NCBI RefSeq assembly: GCF_007830635.1
Contig: NZ_VLLA01000020.1
Span: 124,001 to 188,000 of the forward strand
Length of the DNA: 64,000 nucleotides
Source: Bradyrhizobium huanghuaihaiense
GTDB lineage: Bacteria; Pseudomonadota; Alphaproteobacteria; Rhizobiales; Xanthobacteraceae
Reading direction: 5' to 3'
In this document: piece by piece, positions 35,824 through 42,972 of the stretch
Layout of the letters: each line of letters begins with the position of its first letter
Position numbering within the stretch: the stretch's first letter is position 1
Notes under the pieces: generated by a model
The model's input: the letters and a program-made list of their open reading frames with translations, nothing else
Databases searched by the model: none
What the model was told of the DNA's origin: nothing
Made by a program: the position numbers and the translations under genes

Positions 35824-37593
35824 ATGCAGGAAGACAAGATACGCGAGGCGCTCGTAGAGCTTCTGTATCGCAATGCCTATGGAGTAGTGGCTTCCAACGT
35901 CCTCATCTCCCTGGCGGCGGCATACGTGATGAGGAGCACCGTACCGCCGAGTTGGTTGGTCGGATGGCTTGGTGCGCTCTATCTGCTCACCACCATACGC
36001 GTCTTTGCGGCGCGCCGGTTCTTCAGCCGGAATCGAGAGCCAGCGTCCGTGTCGCGATGGGCGTGGCTCGCGGCCGGGTTTTCCTGCGTGTCGGGACTGC
36101 TGTGGGGAATGCTCGGCTGGGTTGGGTTCGTTCCCGAACAGCCCGCTCCTTTCTTATTCACCATTGTTGCCTTGACCGGTCTGGTCTGCGGCACGGTTCC
36201 GTCGCTCTCGGCCTTTCCGCCGGCTCTCGTCGGCTCGATCATCGCAACGGTGCTGCCGGTGATGGTGCGCTCCGTTGTCAGTGGAGGTGATAATTCCGGC
36301 GCATATCTCGCCCTGCTTACGGGGCTTGTGGCCATCAATCTCTATTATTGCCGCACGACGCACCGCATGCTGCGTGAGTCCATCAGGTTGCGCTTGGAAA
36401 ATGTCGAGCTGGTTGGCCACCTCCAGGAAGAACGCGACCGCGCGCAAGCCGCCGATCATGCGAAAACGCGCTTCCTCGCGGCCGCCAGTCATGATCTGCG
36501 CCAGCCGATCCACGCCTTGAGTTTGCTGATCGCCACGCTCGCGACGCTGGGTCGCCGCGGCGCCGTCCAATCCGGCGATGCGCGCGATCTCGCCGGCAAG
36601 GCAAAGTCCATCGTCGGAAACCTCAGCGCCCTTCTGAACGGATTGCTCGACATCTCCCGGCTCGATGCCGGCGTCGTCACTGTTGCGAAGGAGACGGTGA
36701 ATCTCTCCCAGCTGTTCAACCAGCTCAGCAACGAATTCGCCCCGGAGGCGAAGGATCGCGGCCTTGACTGGCGGGTCGTTGAAAGCCGCCTTCACGTGGA
36801 CAGCGATCCCATGATGCTGAAGCGGGTCCTGGGCAATCTGCTGTCGAACGCCTTTCGATACACGGGATCCGGTGGCGTCCTGCTCGGTTGCCGCAGGCGC
36901 GGTGCTGCGGTGGAAATCCAGATTTGGGATACCGGCCCCGGCATCCCCGCAGATCAGCAAGCGATGATCTTCGAGGAATTCGTGCAGTTGCAGAACCCGG
37001 CGAGGGATCGCACGCAAGGCCTTGGCCTCGGCCTCGCCATCGTTCGCCGCACTTCCGCACTGCTGCACCATCCGCTGAAGCTGGCCTCCATCGTCGGCCG
37101 CGGTTCGATGTTTTCCGTGATGGTTCCGCAAGCCAGTGCCGTGGCGCCTCCCTCGCCCGATCAACGCGCGCCACCCGCAGACATCACCATCAGCATCATG
37201 GTCGTGGAAGACGAGGGGGATGTTCTCGATATCATGGTGCAGTTGCTCACGCTGCAGGGACATCGGGTCTATGCCGGCCGATCTGCCGCCGAGGTGCAGC
37301 GGATTCATGCACAGGCGATGGCGGCCGGCGATGCGCCCGTCGATCTGATCGTCGCCGACTACCGCCTCGGAGATGGCGCGACTGGCCAGGACGCAATCGA
37401 GGCTCTTTGCGCCTATATCGGCCGGTCCTTGCCTGCTGTTATCGTGACCGGCGATACCTCGCCGGCGCGGATCAAGGAAGCCACCGCCAGCGGTCATCGT
37501 ATTCTTCACAAGCCGATCACCGGCGAGCAATTGCACGAAGCGATCATTGCAGCCTGTGTAGATCGCAAGCAATCAATCGATAGCGACTGCTAA
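35824..37593 (+). CDS. Hybrid sensor histidine kinase with C-terminal receiver
   Basis: 589 residues from an ATG at 35824, preceded by GGAGAG; a GTG 17 codons upstream is less likely. The N-terminal 190 residues have about six membrane helices and no recognisable periplasmic sensor. Then a dimerisation domain with the phosphorylated His in RFLAAASHDLRQPIHALSLL, an ATPase domain (N box LKRVLGNLLSNAFRYT, G1 WDTGPGIPADQQ, G2 GLGLGLAIVRR), and a C-terminal receiver (IMVVEDEGDVLDIM, phosphoacceptor Asp in LIVADYRLG, Lys in ILHKPITGEQL). It probably phosphorylates the adjacent NarL-type regulator, either directly or through its own receiver. Confidence 0.88.
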   Translation: MQEDKIREALVELLYRNAYGVVASNVLISLAAAYVMRSTVPPSWLVGWLGALYLLTTIRVFAARRFFSRNREPASVSRWAWLAAGFSCVSGLLWGMLGWVGFVPEQPAPFLFTIVALTGLVCGTVPSLSAFPPALVGSIIATVLPVMVRSVVSGGDNSGAYLALLTGLVAINLYYCRTTHRMLRESIRLRLENVELVGHLQEERDRAQAADHAKTRFLAAASHDLRQPIHALSLLIATLATLGRRGAVQSGDARDLAGKAKSIVGNLSALLNGLLDISRLDAGVVTVAKETVNLSQLFNQLSNEFAPEAKDRGLDWRVVESRLHVDSDPMMLKRVLGNLLSNAFRYTGSGGVLLGCRRRGAAVEIQIWDTGPGIPADQQAMIFEEFVQLQNPARDRTQGLGLGLAIVRRTSALLHHPLKLASIVGRGSMFSVMVPQASAVAPPSPDQRAPPADITISIMVVEDEGDVLDIMVQLLTLQGHRVYAGRSAAEVQRIHAQAMAAGDAPVDLIVADYRLGDGATGQDAIEALCAYIGRSLPAVIVTGDTSPARIKEATASGHRILHKPITGEQLHEAIIAACVDRKQSIDSDC

Positions 37594-37689
37594 AAGCATG
37601 TGCATCTGCCGCCAGATTGGCGATGATGCGGCTGCGGTTGAGATTGTGTCGCGGCGCTGGTCTCACACCGTGCCGCCACGTGCAGTAGG

Positions 37690-37759
37690 CTGGGCCTTTT
37701 CGACATCAACCTTCTGACCGGCACCGAAATACGACATCTGCCGTATCGCTCGCGAATCA
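37690..37759. repeat. Copy A of a 70-bp repeat in and next to the peptide locus
   Basis: The most conserved part is AATACGACATCTGCCGTATC (about 37728-37747), preceded by TTTTCGACAT and TGACCG. Copies B (38919-38987) and C (46461-46530) are in the same orientation. ATACG and CGTAT form short inverted arms. This copy lies 97 bases after the hybrid kinase gene. It may be a regulatory element, or the 3' part of a minus-strand micropeptide gene (see findings). Confidence 0.7.
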
Positions 37760-37905
37760 ACCCGGCGATATCTTTCTCCTCAATTGAACGCGTTTGCGCA
37801 CCCGCCGATCTTGAATCCGGCAGGTGGGAGCACGGCTGCGCCATCAACAGAGCCTGTCAAGACGAGCAGCTTCGCTTCGAACGGTTACAGGAAGGTCATT
37901 TGGAT

Positions 37906-38079
37906 ATGGCAATTGCCGATAGCTGCCGCGCCCGGCGACCATCGTCGCCCCTCAAGGCGTGGACAATCGCTGTCCTCGCGGGCTTCGGCATTTTGCACGT
38001 CGTCGCAGGAGACATGCTGCATCACGCGCCGAGTGTTCGCCCCGCCGAAACGGCAACAATGGCGATCCACTACGACTAG
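37906..38079 (+). CDS. Small single-pass membrane protein
   Basis: 57 residues from an ATG preceded by GGAAGG. A basic start (MAIADSCRARRPSSPLK) precedes one membrane helix (WTIAVLAGFGILHVVAGDML) and a short polar tail. I do not recognise it. It is 66 bases upstream of the TauE/SafE-type transporter gene in the same direction, just before the peptide locus, and could be part of the same unit. Small size and lack of recognised relatives keep confidence low. Confidence 0.4.
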   Translation: MAIADSCRARRPSSPLKAWTIAVLAGFGILHVVAGDMLHHAPSVRPAETATMAIHYD

Positions 38080-38144
38080 ATGGATTGGCTGTTGTCACGC
38101 GAGTGAGCAAGACGCCCTCACGTTGTTTTCCAGAAAGCAATGCC

Positions 38145-38876
38145 ATGTCGGACATAGCGGTTTATTTGGTGCTAAGCGGGGCGGTTTTTGCAGGTGCATT
38201 CGTTTCCGGCCTTTCTGGATTTGCGTTCTCGGCGGTCGCCGGCGCCATCCTGCTGCACGTGTTTCCGCCCATGGAAGCCGTGCCTTTGATGATGGCCTGC
38301 AGCATCACCGTACAAGCGGCCAATCTGTATGCGCTACGCAAGAGCATGCAATGGAAAACCAGCCTGGTTTTCATCGCTGGTGGACTATTGGGCATTCCGA
38401 TCGCGATCTATCTCCTGCAGAACGTGGATACAGGCGTTTTCAGACTTGGGTTTGGAACGCTCGTATCGCTTTACGCGGCATATGCCTTGGTGCGGCCGAC
38501 GGCTGCCTACTTGCGTCAGATGGACAGCCGGAGCAGGAACGCGCTGGTCGGATTTGGTGGCGGGCTGGTCGGCGGCTTGACAGCGATGCCCGGGGCACTT
38601 CCTGCGATCTGGTGCGACATCCACGGTCTCCCGAAAAATCAGCAGCGCGGTCTGGTTCAGCCCTACATCGGCGTCATGCAACTTTTCGCCCTCGCTCTCA
38701 TGCTTTCGCACCAAAGCCTCTCATTGAAGGTCTTGATCGACTTTGGCATTTCTCTGCCCGCCTTGGCTGCGGGAACGGCTGTAGGCATCGTGCTGTTCGG
38801 ACGGGTCAACGAGGCAGCCTTCAAACGAATTATCCTGGGCTTGTTGCTGTTTTCGGGACTTTGCCTTGTGATCTAG
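38145..38876 (+). CDS. TauE/SafE family membrane transporter
   Basis: 243 residues with 7-8 membrane helices; MSDIAVYLVLSGAVFAGAF, ALRKSMQWKTSLVFIAGG, VRPTAAYLRQM and GFGGGLVGGLTAMPGALPAI show the two-fold repeated layout of the family, which exports sulfite, sulfoacetate or related anions. AGAAAG is a weak ribosome binding site for the ATG at 38145. It directly precedes the peptide locus but has no obvious role in it; co-occurrence may be accidental. Confidence 0.78.
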   Translation: MSDIAVYLVLSGAVFAGAFVSGLSGFAFSAVAGAILLHVFPPMEAVPLMMACSITVQAANLYALRKSMQWKTSLVFIAGGLLGIPIAIYLLQNVDTGVFRLGFGTLVSLYAAYALVRPTAAYLRQMDSRSRNALVGFGGGLVGGLTAMPGALPAIWCDIHGLPKNQQRGLVQPYIGVMQLFALALMLSHQSLSLKVLIDFGISLPALAAGTAVGIVLFGRVNEAAFKRIILGLLLFSGLCLVI

Positions 38877-38918
38877 GCGGGGCCCTCGTTATCCACCGCG
38901 CCGCCACCTGCGGCGGCG

Positions 38919-38987
38919 CAGGGCGTTTCGACATTGGCCTCCTGACCGACGACAAAATACGACATCTGCCGTATCGCCCAGCGACGC
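38919..38987. repeat. Copy B of the 70-bp repeat
   Basis: Identical to copy A over AATACGACATCTGCCGTATCG and similar over TTTCGACATTGGCCTCCTGACCG, read in two parts. Located between the transporter gene and the first precursor gene, about 180 bases before the precursor start. Confidence 0.7.
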
Positions 38988-39062
38988 AGATAAAGATATG
39001 AAGCCTGGTCGTGGTGCGAATTTCGTCTCGGGCATTTGCGTGAATGGATAGTAGGTGAACCG

Positions 39063-39105
39063 CCGAAACGGTTTTCCGTAGCGCTCGAAATATTCTGGAA
39101 AAAGA
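39063..39105 (+). promoter_or_regulatory. Shared upstream motif of the first precursor gene
   Basis: GAAACGGTTTTCCGTA followed by TCGAAATATTCTGGAAA. The start of GAAAC is 102 bases before the ATG of the first precursor. A near-match lies 103 bases before the GTG of the second precursor (48489-48531), and the first half also occurs before the radical SAM gene. Equal spacing suggests a common promoter or activator site. Confidence 0.5.
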
Positions 39106-39166
39106 CTCGAGCGTAATGTTGGAACGTCATTGTGAAGCTTGGCATTGATGAAACTGGAGATGGAAT

Positions 39167-39355
39167 ATGAGCAATACGCAGGACACCAATTCGCAAGGGC
39201 AGGCGGAGCCCAGCGAGAGTCTCAAGGACGCTGTGCAGAACGAGATCGCCTCCACGCCGGCGAAGGATGCACTCGGCGACGGCTCGCTGGACGATGTGTC
39301 GGGCGGACTTTGGCCATACGTTATGAGCTCCACTACATACAATAAAACCATCTGA
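39167..39355 (+). CDS. Double-glycine RiPP precursor peptide P1 (core ends TYNKTI)
   Basis: 62 residues. Leader: MSNTQDTNSQGQAEPSESLK, then acidic-helical AVQNEIASTP, ending LGDGSLDDVSGG, a classical double-glycine cleavage motif for C39 peptidases. Core: LWPYVMSSTTYNKTI (15 residues). GGAGATGGAAT precedes the ATG. It shares leader design and 11 of 15 core residues with P5 at the other end of the locus. The adjacent HlyD and C39-ABC transporter genes would cut after GG and export the core. No lantibiotic or lasso maturation enzyme is next to it; the radical SAM epimerase downstream is the only modifying enzyme seen. The modification state is therefore unknown. Confidence 0.8.
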   Translation: MSNTQDTNSQGQAEPSESLKDAVQNEIASTPAKDALGDGSLDDVSGGLWPYVMSSTTYNKTI

Positions 39356-39465
39356 CCACGACCGATGGTCCCGCGGGCGGGTGTCGCCGGCAAGATCTGC
39401 TTGAAAAAGCGCAACTATTCCTGCCAAATCCAGCGGAGCAGGGGTCCGCGCTGGCGGGGGGCTGT

Positions 39466-40734
39466 ATGAAACGGGGGACGGAACGAATCTTTCGGGAAGC
39501 GGCGATCGAGCGGCTTTCGAATCCCGAGCAGCTTGATCATGTCGTCGGCGTGACGCGCCCGTTCGACTGGGTAGCCGCGGCGGCGCTGGCGCTCGGCCTT
39601 GTCGTGCTCATCGCCTGGAGCGTGCTGGGCCGCATTCCGACCCGCGTGTCCGGCGACGGCATCTTGCTCAGCAGCGGCGGTCGCCTGGTCGACGCGGTAT
39701 CCGCGGTCAGCGGCAAGCTCGCCGCTCTCGAGATAGGCATCGGCGACACGGTCCGCCGCGATCAGGTGATCGCCCGCGTCGCTCAGACCGAGACCGAGCA
39801 GCGGCTGCAGCAGGCGAGGGACGTGCTGCGCGAGCGCGAGCGCGAGCATGCCGAGCTCGTCGGTGCGATCTCGCGCGAGATCGACGCCAAGCTTGCAAAT
39901 TACACGGCTCAGGAAGCGGGCCTCGCCAACGTGATCGCCGCCGCCGAGAAGCGCTCGGTCTACCTCACGGACGAGGTGGCCAAGCTCGAGCCTGCCGCGG
40001 CGAGCGGAATCGTGACGCGCAAATATCTCGAGGACCGTCGCGTCGAGCTGAACAACGCGCGCGAGCGGATCACCGACGCCAGGAACGACATTCTCAAGCT
40101 CAATGCGCAGCGGCTGGATCTGCAGAGCCAGCGCGAGCGCGACCGCCTGCTGTCCGAGTTCAAGATCAACGATGCGAAGCGGACGGTCGAGCATCTTGGG
40201 GCCGAGCTGGAACGGGGATCGCGGATCCTCAGTCCCGCCGACGGCCGTGTCGTCGAGCTCAAGGTGTCCGGCGGCGCCGTGCTTGCCGTGGGCACGTCAG
40301 TCATCGAGATCGAGACCGCAGGGCAGGTCCTGGAGGCAACCGTCTACATGCCGGCGGACCGCGGCAAGACCATCAGGCCGGGCATGGAGGTTCGTATCGA
40401 GCCGAACACCATCAAGCGCGAGGAGTACGGTGCGATCGTCGGCAATGTGGTTGCGGTCTCGGATTTCCCCGTGACGCCGCAAGGCATGCTTGCGGACCTG
40501 CACAACGATGCGTTGGTCAAGCGCTTCTCGCAGGACGGCGCGCCCTATGCGGCGAAGGTCGCGCTGGCGCGCGATGCGTCGACCTTCAGCGGGTATCGCT
40601 GGACCTCGGGCAAGGGGCCACCGATCCCGCTCTCGAGCGGAACGCTGACCCGCGCCGAAGTCACGACGCGCGAGCAGCCGCCGATCGATCTGGTGATCCC
40701 GTTGATGAAGCGGCTGAGCGGAATCGGCGGTTAG
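39466..40734 (+). CDS. HlyD-family adaptor protein of the NHLM peptide exporter
   Basis: 422 residues. One membrane helix near residue 45 (AALALGLVVLIAWSVLG) after a cytosolic N-terminus, the lipoyl/barrel half motifs (ILLSSGGRLVDAVSAVSGKL and GRVVELKVSGGAVLAVGTSV) and a long coiled-coil hairpin rich in Arg, Glu and Gln (residues about 110-230). It would link the inner-membrane ABC exporter to an outer-membrane channel so that the cut peptide is released outside in one step. It is followed by the C39-peptidase ABC gene after 12 bases, and preceded by the P1 precursor gene, matching the gene order of NHLM bacteriocin systems described for nitrile-hydratase-like and Nif11 leaders. Confidence 0.87.
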   Translation: MKRGTERIFREAAIERLSNPEQLDHVVGVTRPFDWVAAAALALGLVVLIAWSVLGRIPTRVSGDGILLSSGGRLVDAVSAVSGKLAALEIGIGDTVRRDQVIARVAQTETEQRLQQARDVLREREREHAELVGAISREIDAKLANYTAQEAGLANVIAAAEKRSVYLTDEVAKLEPAAASGIVTRKYLEDRRVELNNARERITDARNDILKLNAQRLDLQSQRERDRLLSEFKINDAKRTVEHLGAELERGSRILSPADGRVVELKVSGGAVLAVGTSVIEIETAGQVLEATVYMPADRGKTIRPGMEVRIEPNTIKREEYGAIVGNVVAVSDFPVTPQGMLADLHNDALVKRFSQDGAPYAAKVALARDASTFSGYRWTSGKGPPIPLSSGTLTRAEVTTREQPPIDLVIPLMKRLSGIGG

Positions 40735-40746
40735 GATCGCCAGCAC

Positions 40747-42972
40747 ATGACCGCATCGCGCCAAACCGACGCCCAGCCGCCGCTCCTCGATCGCCTCGGC
40801 AACTGGATCGGGCGTATCCCGCTGCCAGGGCGGCGGCGCTGGGTCACGCCCACGGTATTCCAGATGGAAGCGCTGGAATGCGGCGCCGCCTCGCTTGCGA
40901 TGATCCTGGCCTATCACGGTCGGTGGGTGCCGCTGGAAAAGTTGCGCGAGGCTTGCGGCGTCTCCCGCGACGGCAGCAAGGCCAGTAACGTTCTGAAGGC
41001 CGCGAGAGCCTTCGGATTGACGGCTAAGGGCTTCAGGAAAGAGCCCGCAACACTCCACGAGTTGCCGATGCCGTCGATCATCCATTGGAACTTCAACCAC
41101 TTCGTGGTGCTGGAGAGGCTGGATTCGAACTACGCCTATGTCAACGATCCCTCGACGGGACGCCGCAAGGTCGGTCACGACGAGTTCGACGCCGCCTTCA
41201 CCGGCGTGGTGCTGGCGATGGAGCCGGGACCCGAATTCGAGCCGGGCGGGCGCGAGCCGGATTTTCTTCCGCTGCTGGTACGGCGGCTGGCGAATTCGTT
41301 GTGGGCGGTGCTGCTGCTGGTTGGGCTCAGCATGGCGCTCGTGGTGCCCACCATCCTGGTCCCGACATTCGCGAAGATCTTCGTCGATGACGTTCTGATC
41401 CGGCATGTCGAGGGCTGGTTCACGCCCTTGCTGATCGGCATGGCGATCACGGCCGCGGCGCGGGCGCTGATCACGGCGTTTCAACAGTCGCTGCTGCTGC
41501 GCATCCAGACCAAGCTGACGGTGACGATGGTCAGCCAGTTGCTGTGGCACGTCCTGACCCTGCCGATGGAGTTCTTCACCCAGCGTCATTCGGGCGATCT
41601 CGCCAACCGCATCGCCGCCAGCGAGCAGATCGCCCAGCTGCTTTCCAACGGCGTGGCTGCCAATGCGCTGAACCTGATCTCGATCGTCTTCATCGCCGTC
41701 ACGATGGCGTTCTACGACACGCCGTTGGCCACGATCAGCATCGCCATGGCGCTGCTCAACGTCGTCGTCCTCAGGCTGGTCGCCCGCCAGCGCGAGGATC
41801 TCAACCGCAAGCTGGTCATCGAGCGCGCCAAGCTGAACGGCAGCACCATCGAGATCATCCGTACCATCGAAACGATCAAGGCCGGCGGCCTGGAAGACGA
41901 TGCCTTCGCGCGCTGGGCTGGGTTTCAGGCCAAGGTGCTGAACGCCGAGCGCGAGCTCGGCGTCCACGCCACCTTCCTCGACGTCTGCCCGATCTTCCTG
42001 ACCGGATTGACCACCGCGATCGTGCTCGGTTTCGGCGGCTTGCGCATCGTCGACGGCGCGCTGACCATCGGCGGCCTCGTTGCCCTGCAGGCGCTGCTCG
42101 CGAGCCTGGTCGAGCCGGTCAACGCGCTTGTGCAGCAGGCCTCGGCCTTCCTGGCGATCAAGGGCAATCTGTTCCGGATCGAGGATGTCTTCAACTATCC
42201 CGCGCGTCCGCTGGTGCCGATCGAGCGCGCGCCTGCGCGCATGCCCGCGAAATTGTCGGGACGGGTCGAGCTGAAGGACGTCTCGTTCGGCTATTCCGCG
42301 CTCGAGCCGCCGTTGATCGAGGATTTCTCGCTGCTCGTCGAGCCCGGCCGCCGGGTGGCGCTGGTTGGCGGATCGGGCAGCGGCAAATCCACCATCGGCC
42401 GGCTGATCAGCGGCCTCTACCGGCCGTGGTCCGGCGACATTCGCATCGACGGCTGGTCGCTGGCCGAGATCCCTCAGGAGATCTTCACCAACTCCGTCGC
42501 CTATGTCGATCAGGAGATCCTGCTGTTCGAAGGCACGGCCCGCGACAACCTCACGCTCTGGGACGACACCGTGGCCGAGGCGGGCGTGTCCCGGGCGCTC
42601 AAGGATGCGCTGGTCCACGAGGGGGTGGCGGTCCGCGCCGGCAATTACGATTGCCACGTCGCCGAGGATGGCAGGAATTTCAGCGGCGGCCAGCGGCAGC
42701 GGCTCGAGATCGCACGCGCGCTGGCCGGCAATCCCTCCGTGGTGATCCTCGACGAGGCGACCTCGGCGCTGGACCCGATCGTCGAGAAGGCGATCGACGA
42801 CAATCTCCGGCGCCGGGGAAGCACCTGCATCTTCGTCGCGCACCGGCTCAGCACGATCCGCGACTGTGACGAGATCCTGGTGATGAGCAACGGACGCGTG
42901 GTGCAGCGGGGCACGCATCAGGAGCTGCTCGCCGAGGGCGGTGAATATGTCCAGCTGGTGTCGGGCGAATGA
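40747..42972 (+). CDS. NHLM-type peptidase-containing ABC transporter
   Basis: 741 residues. N-terminal peptidase C39 domain with the catalytic Cys45 in ALECGAASLAMI, His118 in WNFNHFVVLE and Asp134 in YVNDPSTG. Then about six membrane helices (residues 170-440), then an ATPase domain with Walker A (VGGSGSGKSTI), signature FSGGQRQRLEIARAL, Walker B (VVILDEATSALD) and H-loop VAHRLSTI. It would cleave leader peptides after Gly-Gly (or Gly-Ala) and export the cores. All catalytic residues are intact. Its stop overlaps the start of the second ABC gene (ATGA), so both are made together and probably form a heterodimer. Confidence 0.9.
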   Translation: MTASRQTDAQPPLLDRLGNWIGRIPLPGRRRWVTPTVFQMEALECGAASLAMILAYHGRWVPLEKLREACGVSRDGSKASNVLKAARAFGLTAKGFRKEPATLHELPMPSIIHWNFNHFVVLERLDSNYAYVNDPSTGRRKVGHDEFDAAFTGVVLAMEPGPEFEPGGREPDFLPLLVRRLANSLWAVLLLVGLSMALVVPTILVPTFAKIFVDDVLIRHVEGWFTPLLIGMAITAAARALITAFQQSLLLRIQTKLTVTMVSQLLWHVLTLPMEFFTQRHSGDLANRIAASEQIAQLLSNGVAANALNLISIVFIAVTMAFYDTPLATISIAMALLNVVVLRLVARQREDLNRKLVIERAKLNGSTIEIIRTIETIKAGGLEDDAFARWAGFQAKVLNAERELGVHATFLDVCPIFLTGLTTAIVLGFGGLRIVDGALTIGGLVALQALLASLVEPVNALVQQASAFLAIKGNLFRIEDVFNYPARPLVPIERAPARMPAKLSGRVELKDVSFGYSALEPPLIEDFSLLVEPGRRVALVGGSGSGKSTIGRLISGLYRPWSGDIRIDGWSLAEIPQEIFTNSVAYVDQEILLFEGTARDNLTLWDDTVAEAGVSRALKDALVHEGVAVRAGNYDCHVAEDGRNFSGGQRQRLEIARALAGNPSVVILDEATSALDPIVEKAIDDNLRRRGSTCIFVAHRLSTIRDCDEILVMSNGRVVQRGTHQELLAEGGEYVQLVSGE

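Noticed and set aside
37784..39001. 405-codon plus-strand frame across the TauE-like gene
   Set aside because: Overlaps the well supported TauE/SafE gene in another frame; Arg/His-rich, no domain.
39347..39369. ACCATC/GATGGT inverted repeat at the end of the P1 gene
   Set aside because: Only a 6-bp stem that includes codons of the gene and no T run; not convincing as a terminator.
40297..42918. Minus-strand open frame of 873 codons over the C39 ABC gene
   Set aside because: Antisense shadow of a gene with intact catalytic and ATPase motifs; the translated composition is Arg/Asp/Gln-rich without any family signature.
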